Below are positions 23,501 to 36,500 of a stretch of DNA of 64,000 nucleotides, one piece after another. The notes beneath the pieces were generated by a model. That model was given only the letters and a program-made list of their open reading frames with translations. It was not told the origin of the DNA and made no database searches. Source of the DNA: Campylorhamphus procurvoides (lineage: Eukaryota; Chordata; Aves; Passeriformes; Dendrocolaptidae); NCBI GenBank assembly GCA_013396655.1, contig WBMV01005073.1, positions 1 through 64,000 on the forward strand, given 5' to 3'. A program made the position numbers and the translations under genes. The number at the start of each line of letters is the position of its first letter. Position 1 is the first letter of the stretch.

Positions 23501-26500
23501 CTAAAGTTGTTTATTGTCATACCTGTGCAGATTTTCAGCATCTTCAATGGTCTCAGGCAGAGCCTTTCCCTTCATTTCAGGTAGGAGCAAAACTAAGCCA
23601 CTGTCTATTAGAACAATCACAGCTGTGAACACAGAACAAGGATCACAAAGGCAATGCAATGATCATGCCCACGTTTAATTCCAAGTCCCAAATTAATTCT
23701 CATTGAGACACATCTGACCCAATGCTAGAATAGAGAGTTCTCAAAGTGATAATAACACTTGGCTTTTTACCTATGTGATTATTATTTTTCAGAGTAATTG
23801 CTGATATTTCTGAGGTGTATCTGAGTCCTGAAAAGCTATCCTGGGGCACAGACCCCATGGGGGCCTGGCTCCCTTGCTTTGGGCACACAGTGCAAAGTAA
23901 AAAGATTTTATCTCTAGTTGTCTAGCTGGCATGGGATGACTCTGGCTAGCTGCCATCTCCCCTTTTGGCTAGATTAGGACATGCATGAAAGGTTACTACC
24001 AGTTCACCTGGCCAGTTTCACCTTCTGGTTAGTTTTAGACCCTGCTATGACCACCCTGAGGGCAGATGGTGCATGTAGGCACACTGGTTTGAATATGTGC
24101 AGTAGCAGGTATTCAAGGCAGCCCTTTTTTTTAGGATAGCAACCATAATATTAGGTGTTGACATCTCCTTTGCCATCCTAAATTACCATGGGATCCCTTA
24201 TAGACTGGACACCATGGGGTGGAGTGTGACTTCTATGCAGGAAGACAAGAGCTTGGAGCTCAGGTCAGGTAACCACGCTGCCTGTGAGATGGGCAGAACT
24301 GTGTTTCTTCCTCGGCAAGGGCTCAGCAGGAGGAAGGCAAAGCTTGAAAGGGCTTTCCCAAAATCGTGGAGTCCTCTTCACCACAGAATGGAATAAGGGA
24401 TGACTTTGCTACCACTTCAAAACACCCAGATGGAACAGACTTACAAAGTTATTTCTTACCTGTATACACGTCTGTTTATACATCTCTCCCTGTTTTGTTA
24501 GTTGTTTTGTGGGGTTATTTTTAAGATGGGAAGTAGATTACCAAACTAATTTATCTCAGGTCATCTTTGGCCTACCAATCCATCTTGTAGCTCCCTTACC
24601 AAAGATGACCAGGGGCAGTTCATGCCAGAGCTCTGCCAGTCTGTACACAAGGAAGGGCGTTATGATCCCACCGAGGTCACACAGGGATGAGCAGACAAGG
24701 ACTCCCAGGTTCCTACAATGCACATGCAAACACACACACACGGAAACCCATGTCACCAGCTCTGCCTGGTGATGTCTCACCCAACTCTGTACCCCAGTGC
24801 TGTGGCAGGACCCACAAGGGTTCACCCACTCCTGCTGTCAAGATAAGAAGGCCAGCACCCTGTCCAGGATTTGCACCTGATGGGAGAAAGAATGGCCCAT
24901 GAGCATTGTGGAGGAGAAGACAGATAACACCCTGGGGCTTAGGAAGAGATGTGGAAAGGCCTGACCCTTGTTGTGATGAATATCATGAAAAGAGAGCTCA
25001 GGCAAAGCATTCTGCTGGGGAGACATACCACAAGACGAAATGGGTGAGGAGGGAGAGAGTTAGAGAATGTGAGACCGTAAGACTAACCCTATATTGAAGA
25101 TGTCAATGAGCATTTTACTTCTGCTGGTTCACCGAGCTGCACTGGATGGGGAGCCTGGAGGGTGCCTGGGAAGGTTTCTTACACATCCCCTCAGAAACCT
25201 GTGGCCTCAGTGCTGGGCTCAGAAGTGGGGAATGGGCTTTGGCCAGGGAAGGAGGTGGGTTTCTGCTGCACCACCCATCATCTCCCGTCCACCTTCTCAA
25301 GGCATGGTTTTACACAAGCAGACTTCTCTTCCATGGCAGTGCATCCTCAGCTGTGAGCCAATCTCTTGGTCTGTCACAGAGAAACACCCAGTGCTTTTAT
25401 CTGCTGACAGAAGGTGGTGCACTTACCTGAGAAACGTTGGATACAGCTCAGGATTTACCACACATATAATTTCATAGCACATGGTGATTCCCATCCTGCC
25501 CAAGCAAGCTGCAGTCATTTTAAGCCAATAAAGAGCTGCAAAGACATTGTGCACATTAAGGTTGGAATACGAGACTATGGTTTTCTTCTGCTCTGACATA
25601 AAACAGCTTTAAATATTTAAGTTTTCTGTTCTGAAAGGTCAAGTGGACAGTGCACGATGGTGTTCTATATTACTCAATAAAGAATTCATAATGCAATTGT
25701 CTCACGATTCAAGTAAATAACCAAGACTTGGGACTCCACTCGGTTGCTGTCACAGAGATGAGAAATCCATGTTACAAAGTAGTTGGGGTTATCCACTATA
25801 TTGACCAAAAGTCTATGCAGAACACCACTTGTTTCTTGCAATAAAACTGTATTGCTTGGTAGTTGAAATCTTGCTTATCAGCATGATACTCTGTACTTTT
25901 GAACAGAGGCTTCAGATGGCTTTCAAGCTGGGACAAGTTTGTACTGCCTCCCTGCCTCTCAGTGTGTGATTATAATTCCTTTTACACTTGGAGTTACAGA
26001 TGTCTGCTGCAAATAAATGAATATCCTAACCCTGCACGCAGAGTTATTTCAGGACACCTCTGTCTGCCATGTGGGCTTTTAGACCCCAAACTGCTCATAC
26101 CTGTCCCCAGTGTGAGGTGCTCACTCAGACATTCCTGTGCCTCATGCCCTGGCACAGGCAGCAGCTGTGGGGCGCAGGACTCCTGCACTCCCCCAGCAGA
26201 GCCCAGTAGCACCTTGCATAGTCACTGTGCTCCCTAGTTGCTTCTTAAATTGTTTCCATGGTTTGGACACTTTGGGATTTTTACATATAATGTTTTTGTT
26301 CTTGTACTGCCTCTGAACTCATAGTTGCATGGCACTGTTTTGTCTGTAGTTTCAGTCTACTTGTGTTCCATTAGAAAAAAGGAAGGACTTTTCATTTGGT
26401 GACCCAAGAGTGACACACTGCTTTGAGACTATGGTCTTGAATGGAATGCTTAACTAAACCAAAGCCAAATGTCTGTCACCGTGGTTGTTTGACATCCTAC

Positions 26501-29500
26501 TTTCATGGCAGCAGCACTGTAGATGGCAGAAAGCACCTACTGTACTCACATGGTATTTAAGTGTGTGCATGTGCCTATATATTTTTCCTTTTTAGAAACA
26601 GAAAACATGGGGATTTTTGGATGAAACCTCTGAATTGTGTATTCAAATCTAAACTTTTGGCTAGATAAAAATTGTGGACTTAACATGGCATGCTCTGTGA
26701 CCTAGCACCTTCAGACTTACAATCTGATTGGATACCACTGTGGAAATTTAATTCACCCAGTTTCTCCAGCCCCTCATTAGCAGGTATAAATGCTGAGGGT
26801 GGGACATAAATTAGCTGTTGTGGTATTTGCCTTCATGGGATCACAATAGTGACATGGGCCAGGTTAGAAAGGATTGGTTTCTATTTTTCAGAGCAACAAC
26901 CAAGAGACAGGGAGGGAATTTGCTGATGAAGGACATTTGCACAACTCACTGTCTGGGACGAATGCTGTAACCAGGCAAGCAGCCCCAGTCATCATGTTAG
27001 CTGCAGCCCAGGTGTAGCATCGGCCAACACGATCCAGTGTTAACATGAGGATGAAGGCAGCTGGGAACTCCACAAGAGCAGAATAGAGGAAATCCAGATA
27101 CATGTTCCCAGCAGCCATTCCCATGTGCATGATGAGCCCCTGGTAGAGGACGGAGCTGGTGAACCTGGGTAGCGAAGAAGGTGCAAATGAAGCCAACCCT
27201 CTTGGGAGAGAGCTTATGCAAAGAACCGAGATTTGCAGTTGGTCAGGAGCAAAACAGGCTTGAATCAATGGTGATGATTTAAGGGCACCAAATCACACAC
27301 TTCCATTTGGGCTGCAAAAGCTTTCCCATCCTTACCAACTGTACATCAAAATGAATGTGTATTTTCTGATCTGAGGTGTCCTGACCAGGTCTGGAAAAGA
27401 AGGTTTCAAATTTCCTTCATCTTCATCTTCAGAGCTGAGATTCTAGGAGCATAAGTGACAAAACAAGAGATTACAGTGGATGGGGGAGAGGGTGGTGAGC
27501 ACTGTAATGAGTATTTTCTTCTAGATTGATGGGAGGATGAAAGTTTTCATTTTGCCAGTTGAGTAACTGAGGGCAAAATAACTTCTCCAGAGTGTTTTGG
27601 GGAAAGGAAATATGAAGATTTTTACAGGCAGTCTTCATATCTCTGTAGTCAAGTGTCTTGCATGAAGCAAAAAAAATAATGAAAAAGGATGTTTTGAAAT
27701 TTTAAGTCATGTGATTTGGTGACTCTCTTCTTGATTGATGCTACTTAAAAGAACATTTTTTGTTATCTGCTGGCTATTTTTGCAAGCCTCTTTTCCCAAA
27801 TATGCTCTGAGAGGGTCCTAGGCAGTCAAATTAAAAAAACCTCACTTGTCTTTGCTTTTGGAAACTGTGGTGATTTTGACCACCAGGCTGCTTCCTACTC
27901 TAAACCAAACACAATCCTAAACTCATACCATTATCTTGCTTGAGGCTGGCACATGTGCAGCAAATGCAGTGCAGTCACCTGGAAGGAAAGAGGCAGTTTC
28001 TTCTTATTTCCCTTGGCGATGCGCTTAATAACTTCCATAGCTTTATCATTCTGCTTTTGAGCTATTAGCCACCTGGGAGACTCCGGCAGACACCTGCAAC
28101 ACATATAGGCATGACAACTACAGGGAGGGAAACTGCACAGTACTGGTACTTGGAAAATGAAAATGGAACTGAGTTGCCCAGGCTCAGATCCCAAGGCGTA
28201 CTGAGGAACCACAGGCGGTATTGAACTCAGTGGCAGCTGTGGCTGTCAGTGACTGCACTCTGATATGTGCTCCACTTGAACAACAAAGTAGCCTGAATTC
28301 AATTTTCTTTTTAGTCTAAATCCAATTTATTATGGTTTGGAAACATTTGTCTGACATAAATTCTCTTGACGTATTTTAGAAATAGCTAATAGTCTGTGGA
28401 TATTTAAAAGAACAGCTGTAAACCTGATCCTTAATTTCTTCCATGTTAAAAATAACCTTTCAAAAAAAGATCAAACAAAAAACCCCTCCCAGTTCTGTTC
28501 CCTGGTCTAGTTACGGAATTTTCAAAGGAACATTTTGACTCAATTTTTCTACAAAAAAAAGCTGTGTTGATTGCATTATGCATTAAAAAATATTATAATC
28601 AATGATTAGAAAAAATCCCTTGTCACAGTAGCTCAAGTACTGTTTAAAAAAATGACATTCTTTTTTGATGTGTGGCAAGGACCCAAAACCCAGAAACATT
28701 AAGACATGTTGAGGGTAGTCCCTTGCTCTTAGGTGATTCAGAGTAAACCTTTGTGCAGAGGGAACAGAAAAACACCGAATCTCATCCAATATCATCTTGG
28801 AAATCCTACATGTAGCGCTACAGGTGATCCCTAAGGAGAAACTTCAGCTCTCAGCTACAGTCTCCTGGTTTTATCAATGTGGATTGACATTGCTGGGAGC
28901 TGCAAGAGCAGGCACTCACCAATAGTAGAAAAGAAAAAAGAAATTGGGCAGCGTGACTGCAAGCTGGAGCCACCTCCAGTGTGGAAGTGCGTAAGCCAGG
29001 GCAGTGAAGATGAGGAGCCCCAGGGTGAAGGCAAGCTGGTAAGTGATGCCCGCTGCCCTCCGATAGTCTGAGCCAACAAATTCTGCAACTGCAAAGACAA
29101 GTCATATGAGCAAAAATACATTGGTTTGGAAAGCCAGGGGAACACAACACCTGCCAACTGAGACCACGTGTAACCCCCAGCTACAGCTACAGCCCAACAA
29201 CCTTGGTTGTGCTTAGCTGTGCCCTTTTGTCATGGGTTTGGATGGCAAAGCAGAGCTGATCTTGGTCCCTGGTGTAATTCACAGGGCAAGTCCCGACTCT
29301 TACTCCTCTACCAGTCAGCCAGGGACTTCACCCCTGCCTTCCAAGGTGTCAGGCCCCCACCCAGCAACACAGGGCAAAGGTTGCTTTCCTCAACCCACTC
29401 CTTCAATCTAAGAACTAGGCGGCAAAATCAGACAGATGCCACTTGCTTGCCTCCATCTCCCTCCTCCCACACGGCTAGGGAGCAGTCTCCCTACCTGCCA

Positions 29501-32500
29501 AGCACGTGAAGCAGCACAACAAAAATCATTCCAGTGCTGAGGCTGCAAAACACACGTGTTATCTTTCACAGCACTGCTTGCTGTCTTTCCCAGAAAGGTG
29601 CCATACACCTTCACAGTATTTTCAAGCTGTTTTTGTCTCTACACCTTGCCCTTCATTTTGGCATGTGCTCTCCAGCTACAAACATTCCCTAGTTTTCAGA
29701 CCTGCTTCCTAATTATTCCATTTATGTCTATGAGCTGCTGCAAGCTTGGGCCATAAGCACCTGTATTTAAGCAGAGATGTGCAGTTTGACAGTAAATAGC
29801 ACAGTGTCACTGTCTGCTCTTGTTATACGCAGTGCTTTGAAAATTGGATGGCACCAGCGGGGGTCAGCGCTGCTGCTAAACAGGGGGTTCCTGGCCAGAA
29901 GGTGTAATTGCAAAGTGCCGTAACTGAGGACGTAGCCTGTCAGCCAGCCCCCCTTGCTGACCAGTCCCTGTATCAGACGGAAGATCACTGTCCAGGTGTA
30001 GCTTGGGGCAAAGGCCATCAGTACCCCTGAAACCGCATTGATGAGGACTGTGACCAGAAGGCAGAGTTTGCGGCCAAACCTGCAGAGGGAAAGGAGAGAA
30101 GAACGAGGCTCAGCTGCTGACAGGGTAGGGCAGCAAACCAAAGGGTTTGAAGAGGCTAGAGAGGGTCCCTGTACCCTTCTCTGTTAATTTTTAGTAGGAG
30201 TCTATAACTGCTCTTCCCTTTGTGACATTTTCCATCTCAGTGGAAGCTCAGGGGACTCCCCAGTCTTGTGTTTTCAGGACATTGTTCACTTTTGGTTAAT
30301 GATTTAGCTAATGAATTCAAGAATGCTCTGATATGGCTCCTCATCCCATCTTTCAAAGCTACAATAGCTTTTTATGGGGATCTTGTTTGCTAACTGTGAT
30401 CTTTACATAATTTCTTATCAAACCTGGCTGACTATTGAGTTCTTCATGAATAGAGTTTTGTACACCCCTGTTATTTGTCATTCCCTGTATCACTGTGACT
30501 CACTGATAGTCAGAAATAAAACAGTTTCCAAAAGAAACAAACTTACTGGAACACTGGAAAAGTATTTGTTTTCTAGCTGACATAGATATATATTCAGTTA
30601 AAAGTATGAATTACAAAAGCCATTAAATTAGTCAGTATCTACTAACAAAAGTACCAAGATAATAAATGCCAGCCAAAATAAATGCCTTTTGTTCTCCACA
30701 GTAATGTCAACTGATTTATGGCCATCTGGATACTGTTAAAATTAATGTGAAACAAATTTATCACAAAGATGAGCAAATAGTTCTTGGTACACAAGTTAAA
30801 ATTTCATCTCGGACGTAGAGCTTACGTTGAAATTTGTATCTGTGAGAGAAAACAAAATCTCTTTACTTGTGAATGTGTAAATTCCCCAGGGCTACAGAAG
30901 AGGAGTGGCACCGTGGCATTTCTGTGGATTCCTGGGTCACAAGAGCCTTTGAAAGCAGGGCCTTAGAAACAAACCATTACCTACCCCTTTAAAAATGACA
31001 TACGGACCTTTTGAATCAGGTTTTGATTGCATTAATTTTCTCTTTGAATCCTGAATGTTATTCAATGACATGTAGAAAGCAGATAACCAGAGGAAACAGC
31101 TCATCACACACCTGTCTACATACTACCTACCTGTCTGCTATGTAGCCAATGCTCATGGAGCCAATAAAAAACCCAGCATTCACACATGACTGGAAAAGGT
31201 CCAGCTTCCAGGAGTCCTCACACACCAGATTAAACTGCAAGGGCAACCACAGTTAGAAGCAGAACATTCCCCACAAACCATGGCTGTTTGAAGAGGAAAA
31301 AAACCAATGACACCAGTGGGAAAACAGACTCCAGAAAAGAACCTTCTAACCTCTTAAACTGACATCTGCAATAGATCTTGTCTTGATTTTCCCAAACCTT
31401 TGGAAAAAGTTACACCCTGGAAAATGATTGCATAATGACACATAAGGAGAGTGAGAAAGGGAGAGAAACTCTGAACGAACAAATAAAAAAAGTTCAGAAA
31501 AAAGTCGCCTTCTCATCCCCACCCATCTTGAAATTTGGAGGACATTTGGAGCCTCGTTTCCTCCCAGATGCCAAGACCTATTCCAAACTGCGTATTGCCT
31601 TGCTGCATGAAAGCAATGCCGGCTGTGAGAGACGGAGGTGCTGCCATGAGCCCTGCTGGGATGGAGCCAGGAGATGCCTGTCTCACACCTCATTAGCACC
31701 GGCAAAAGGTCCGGGATTTGGCTGACTTTTCTCCGCAGTGAATGAGTACTTGGGAACGTGCTTTTGATTTACAATTAACAGGTTAGCACTGTGTACCCAG
31801 TGAAGGGAGGAAAGCAAACTGGTAAAAATTTCTCTACAGCTGGAAATATTCGCTCAAGTGTAATCAGACTTCAGCCCAGAAAGAAGCATGAATGTCTTTG
31901 GCTGCTTATTTAGTCTTTTTCTAACCTGGACAAGTTTGCTGGGGCCCTACCAAACAGCTCATCTCTGTTCCCCTGGCGTGGAGAACAGCTGGAGTGCTTT
32001 TTTCTGCGCCAGCCCATCTGTCCCCAGGGAAAATGAGATGGACTTACTTTGTAATAGTGACAATAGTGAAGCAAGGAGATATGAACACCCTGCCCAAAGA
32101 AGCTGTGAAATATCCAACACTGCACTTTTTTAAAGAACAAGTTACAGAAACACCTGCTAGGCATGGTTTAGGTATAGCTAATACAGATATAGAACTGGAG
32201 AAGAAGTAGGAGAGATCACTTTTGAGGTCCTTCCCACGCTTCAGGTTTCTACATGGCTTTTAGACTGTTAGTAGCAGTTTGTACAGTTTCTCACATTTTA
32301 GGTTATCTGGTTTAGATACTGTAAGTTGAGAGAAAAGAACACTGCTATTACTAAAGCATTATCTGGCAAGTGTAGCCCCATCCTCTGCTTCTTATTTATT
32401 AAAAGAGAGAATCTGTTTGGATTATCACCCAAATGTACAGTTCCTCAGTTTGGGCTCTGGGATGCTATCCACAGTTTGCTGATGGAAATAATGAATTTTG

Positions 32501-33156
32501 AGAATAGAAATTGATGACAAGCTTGATTAATGACAAGATTGCACTATTATGCTCCCAGGAAAGATAATCAGTTCCCATTATTTATGCATGTGAATCTTTG
32601 CTCTGAGTACCTCCCAAGTTCTGATATTCACTATTTATTAGCAGTCAGACTCAGACTGTACATCAAAAGGAAACCTTACTAATCCAGCCTCTTCTAGCTT
32701 TAATCTCTGCAGAGGAGTGATTTTTCTGGACAAGCTATGTCTTACCTCAGTCACGAGAGAGCTCCCTGGGGAGCTGTAGACCCAGCCATCCCAGCAGGGA
32801 CCGAGGGTTATAGTGCTCCCATGGCCCACAAGGCTGTGGAGGGGTTCGGTGCAGCTGATGCCTGTTGCATTCCAGTCCACTTCGTACCTCCTGCAGCGGC
32901 TGCTGTAACTGGCCCCATGGCCATCCCACTCAGGAACTGTGTGATTCAGCTGCTCCTCCAGGCTCCAGCCACACCGCTGGCTCAGCTCAGCCACCCCAGG
33001 GCTGTGGCAGTGGTGCTCAGGGGTGAATCCCAGGAAAAAAATCCCCACGTAAATGGGAACAAAAGAGGCAGAAAGCAGGCAAAAGACAAAGAGGGCTTTT
33101 TTCTGAAAGAAGTCAAATTCTCCTACCTGCTCTAAAAAGTCATCCAGGGTCGGCAT
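23501..33156 (-). CDS. SLC22A2: Organic cation transporter 2-like (OCT2), exons 1–10 intact, 3′ end uncertain
   Basis: Paralogue of the + strand transporter; 12-span MFS carrier of organic cations, renal OCT2 in mammals. Exons (minus strand): 33156–32746, 31234–31131, 30079–29925, 29088–28920, 28093–27979, 27442–27336, 27164–26950, 25535–25427, 24712–24600, 23622–23523. Each equals the SLC22A1 exon in length and phase. Sequons N71 and N96 are kept, and the third is lost. The six loop cysteines, W217, Y221, E386 and D474 are kept. Changes at otherwise conserved sites are T225A, R403C, A506D and T516M (PEMKG). No normal exon 11 follows. Reading through the exon 10 donor gives YDNKQL and a TAG at 23501–23503, a 539-residue protein. 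The A2 label is by gene order and inverted orientation. Confidence 0.88.
23523..23622 (-). CDS. SLC22A2: SLC22A2 exon 10
   Basis: 100 bases: [20 protein letters not shown], then [13 protein letters not shown]. Asp506 lies within span 12, and the motif PETKG reads PEMKG. The donor is CACAG|GTATGA. Confidence 0.92.
24600..24712 (-). CDS. SLC22A2: SLC22A2 exon 9
   Basis: 113 bases: [20 protein letters not shown] with D474 kept, then [17 protein letters not shown], donor G|GTAAGG. Confidence 0.96.
25427..25535 (-). CDS. SLC22A2: SLC22A2 exon 8
   Basis: 109 bases: [20 protein letters not shown], then [16 protein letters not shown]. The acceptor is TCTTTGCAG and the donor CAG|GTAAGT. No long open frame covers it on its own strand. 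Confidence 0.95.
26950..27164 (-). CDS. SLC22A2: SLC22A2 exon 7
   Basis: 215 bases: [15 protein letters not shown] to AFVPD. The DRxGRR motif reads DRVGRC (R403C). Bases 27157–27051 match SLC22A1 with one difference. The donor is A|GTGAGT. Confidence 0.96.
27336..27442 (-). CDS. SLC22A2: SLC22A2 exon 6
   Basis: 107 bases: [20 protein letters not shown], then [15 protein letters not shown]. The acceptor is GCTCCTAG. A second AG nine bases downstream (TCTCAG) would read into a TGA, so the upstream site is chosen; it also gives the exact family length. Confidence 0.92.
27979..28093 (-). CDS. SLC22A2: SLC22A2 exon 5
   Basis: 115 bases: [19 protein letters not shown], then a Lys-rich segment ending LPLSFQ, donor CAG|GTGACT. 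Inner loop. Confidence 0.96.
28920..29088 (-). CDS. SLC22A2: SLC22A2 exon 4
   Basis: 169 bases. The first full codon is Ala225, where OCTs normally carry the cleft threonine, followed by [16 protein letters not shown] and [13 protein letters not shown]. The acceptor is GTCTTTGCAG and the donor G|GTGAGT. Confidence 0.95.
29925..30079 (-). CDS. SLC22A2: SLC22A2 exon 3
   Basis: 155 bases: [18 protein letters not shown], span 4, and [14 protein letters not shown]. The donor is CA|GTTACG, a weak but GT-type site; length and phase agree with the other copy. Confidence 0.93.
31131..31234 (-). CDS. SLC22A2: SLC22A2 exon 2
   Basis: 104 bases: [20 protein letters not shown], then span 2 and SIGYIADR, donor CAG|GTAGGT. 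It differs from SLC22A1 at scattered sites, as expected for old paralogues. Confidence 0.95.
32746..33156 (-). CDS. SLC22A2: SLC22A2 exon 1
   Basis: 137 codons from [20 protein letters not shown] to GSSLVTE, donor GAG|GTAAGA. The segment 32870–33004 is identical to SLC22A1 over 135 bases. A sits at −3 of the ATG. Confidence 0.96.
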
Positions 33157-33262
33157 CTTTGTGTATCACAACTCATTAAAATATCTACCTCCGTTCCAGG
33201 GCTTTGGCCTTCACTGCATGCTTAAACAACAACTGAAGTGTTTGCCCAAAACTCAAAAACAA

Positions 33263-33275
33263 ATCAATAATTAAC
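33263..33275 (-). promoter_or_regulatory. SLC22A2: HNF1-like element upstream of SLC22A2
   Basis: ATCAATAATTAAC on the + strand matches the palindromic HNF1 consensus at 11 of 13 positions. It lies 107 bases upstream of the ATG, close to the position of the weaker match in SLC22A1. The binding factor is inferred from the motif alone. Confidence 0.4.
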
Positions 33276-33540
33276 TTTGTCAATTGTCAAGCCCTGCATT
33301 GCAACCTTTGTTTCTCAAATGCTACTTCTAAACTCATTTTTAGGCCTTTTTTTTTTTATTATGTTGTTAATTTGTTTTATATCTGACACACTTGAAATAC
33401 AAGATCTGATGTCTTAGATTATGGCCGTTTCAGTCTGTCACTGAGGATCTGTCAGTGCACAGTATGGGGTAGGTAGTAATTCTGATGTCCAATATTTTCA
33501 GAGGCCATAAATATTATAAAAACAGTATGGTTCTCTTCAT

Positions 33541-33573
33541 CATATATATATATCTTTATCTATCTATCTATAG
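33541..33573. repeat. (TA)n/(TATC)n microsatellite
   Basis: About six TA units pass into TATC repeats (TTTATCTATCTATCTATAG). Confidence 0.85.
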
Positions 33574-36500
33574 AACTGAAAAACTTGATCCTTAAAATTA
33601 GAGTGGACATAGATCACTGCTTGCATGCTGCTTTGTGAACATAGAAGAAGACAACAGAGAAAACAAAACAGGGCAGATTTCTTTTAGGCACTTAATGACT
33701 AAAGAATAGTGTTGTGCCTTGAATAGGAGGCAGACCAGTTACTGAAGTATGAGTTGGGAGTCAGACACTCAGTTCTGAGTCAGAGGTGACCAAACAAAAC
33801 TTGCAGCAGTTCACATGCAGTTGTCCCACACTCAAGGAGCTGAGAGTGGACCTGAGACCTGTCACCAGCCTTTGCATGCTCATCCTGCCCTCTGCCTCCT
33901 GACCTACACCCTGGGGTAAACTATAGCCCCATCTCATGAACACTTTACAGCTATTTCATGTGGATTTATTAGACAATGGTAATATGTAAGTGTATGGTTA
34001 AGCAGTGGAGACATCCTCAGCCTCCTTTACTGAGGGGAATGATTTATGTCATGTTCCCAGAGCCATGGCTGCATAAGATCTGTTCATATTGTTCCCCATT
34101 CCCTGCAATGATGGAGGACTAGAAGAGGTTCGGTGCAGCTGAACATCAAAAGTTTGGATTTGGACAAAAAACATCTATGGGCAAAGATTTCTGCTTGCAA
34201 ATTTTCTGCCATCTTTCTGCCATCTGCAAATCTTTTTAAGCCAGACTAAGGCCTTTCTATCTTGTTTAGTGCTTGTAAAGGAAACCACTGACTAAGCTGC
34301 TATTCCTGAGTTAATTTTTCCCTGAGAAGCATTCTGTGACCTCTCCGAGTTTTATGAAGCACAAAACTAAATGATGAGGAAAACAGTGGTGATAAGTAAT
34401 GTGATATTTTAAAGGGCTATTAATAACAAGTGCTGTTGATTTACAATGATTGGCATACCTAAGAAATGTCATGAATCACAAACGGGCTCTACTTTGCAAT
34501 AAATATCTTTTGCAGCTAAGAAAACACCAGACCTTTGACTGTGTACAACTGAACAGTTTACCTATCTCTGTTCAAGTCTGGTTTGCAGCAGAAGCATAGA
34601 ATTGACTATTCTTCCTGTTAAGGAGTTCACTGAAGTAGCAGCTTTTAAACCTTACACCACCTGCACACAAACTACTCAGCAGTGCACATATTTGATGCAG
34701 TGGTTATCAGCTAAAGCCTTTGTTAGCCAAAATGTGTGGCTAGTAGTAGTGCATAAAAGAAGTAGTGCATAAAATCTGCAAATCTTCTTTATTCCCTTTC
34801 CTGATTCTGCCTATTGTTGTTTCATACTGGGGAAAGTGAGAAGAAAGACTGCTACAAGTATTGTGTTCACATGCCAGTTATGTTGGTAGAAGGTTGTATC
34901 TCTGATTCTATATCAGATTAATGCCATTTCTTTTGGAAAACCTCCACTGTTACCTGAGCATTCTCTCTAATCTGCAGGAAGCAAAGTACTGTCCTACAGT
35001 GAGAATGACCATGAGTATCTTCATATACTGAAGATGATGTCCAGAGGTTTTTGTTATTGTCATCCAAGCTGGCCTTGAGTATCCCGACCAGATTCTCTCT
35101 TGTATACGGTGTCACCAGTCTTAGGGAAATTGAGCAGTCCATCCCACCAATGTAAGGGCATGTGACTCTTGTCACCTGGACACACCTGAGTGCATCCCTA
35201 TGATGCCTTTAAGTGTAGTTTTTCCCACTTCCCTGGAAGCAAAGCAGGGAGTAAGAATGCTTGCCGTTCTACTGGTGTATGTGAGTGCATGTGAATGGAG
35301 GCAGCATGAAAGATTGCCAACGTGACATCTGTACTGAAAAACTAAACCAGACTGCATATGGACTCAAACATTGTGCCATATCCACACTGCTTAATCTTTA
35401 CTACCCTCCCTAGTACTGTTTCGCCTGATTAGCTTTAGCATCTCACAGTGCCCAGGCAGGTTTGGGGAAGTGATGCCAGGCAGACTGTTTCTGGTAGGCA
35501 GGAAGGAAAAGATCACCCTGACTGGGAATGGTGTATACAGATGTAAGCCATGCCATGCCCCATGCCTTCAGCAATAAAAAAGGGCCTGTCCATTTATCAG
35601 CATAGATGCAACACAGTACACAATTCAGCTAGATGAGCAAGGCAGAAAAAGCCAGAGCAGCTCTCTTAGCAGAGGACATCTCTGCCTCCAGACAAAAAAA
35701 CCCCACCTCAGACAGTGGCCAGTTCATGAAACAGTGTCAGGTTTACTGAGGATAATCAGTAATCTCTTCAGTTTGCAGTAGTGAAGCATTACCATGCCTG
35801 TTTTAAAACACATCAGCCTTCAAAAGCTGTTCCTGTATTCTGACCTTCCTGACATCAGATGTAGGCTCAAAGGGTTGGGTGAAATGTGAACAAAGCAAAG
35901 CCTACCACACAGCTGTAAAAAACCCCAACCAAACAAAAAAACCCCACCTCAGATTAAAAGCACACTTATTATGATAGTATATATAACTGTTGACTGTCAA
36001 ACAATAGCCCCAATTCAAAGATCTGAATCTTCTCACAAAATCACTCCTGAAGTGAGTGACTGAGAAACTGAGGCAGAGAGATCTAGCAGACTAGCTCTTA
36101 AGAGATACTGGTTTTCAGATCTTTGAGATTTAGGCTAAAATAATTTGCCAAAGGTGCCTTAGACTTTTCTATTCAGGTACTTCCTGACATGCTATCCTGC
36201 AAACCTTCTTGCACAAGTAAGCATTTCTGCATTGATTTCCTTCTAAGTGAGCCATTCTTTCATCCCTGCCATTTAGTAATCATTTTGGTTCACTGCTTAC
36301 CTCTGTGTTTGGACCTTATCATAGCTCTGTTTTCTGCAAATATATCAAGAGCATAGATGTTTAATAGGGAGCCCAGAGCACAGTGCTGTCTGCCATAGTC
36401 ACATGCTACCCTATACCAGAGCAGGACATACTAGATTCAGAGGAATGTAATAAAGACTCAGTGGAAACATCCAGTTAAACAGCAAGTCATGCACCCACTG

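Noticed and set aside
23501..23522. A 22-base GT…AG mini-intron in SLC22A2
   Set aside because: Far below the size vertebrate spliceosomes handle; kept only as part of the terminal-exon problem.
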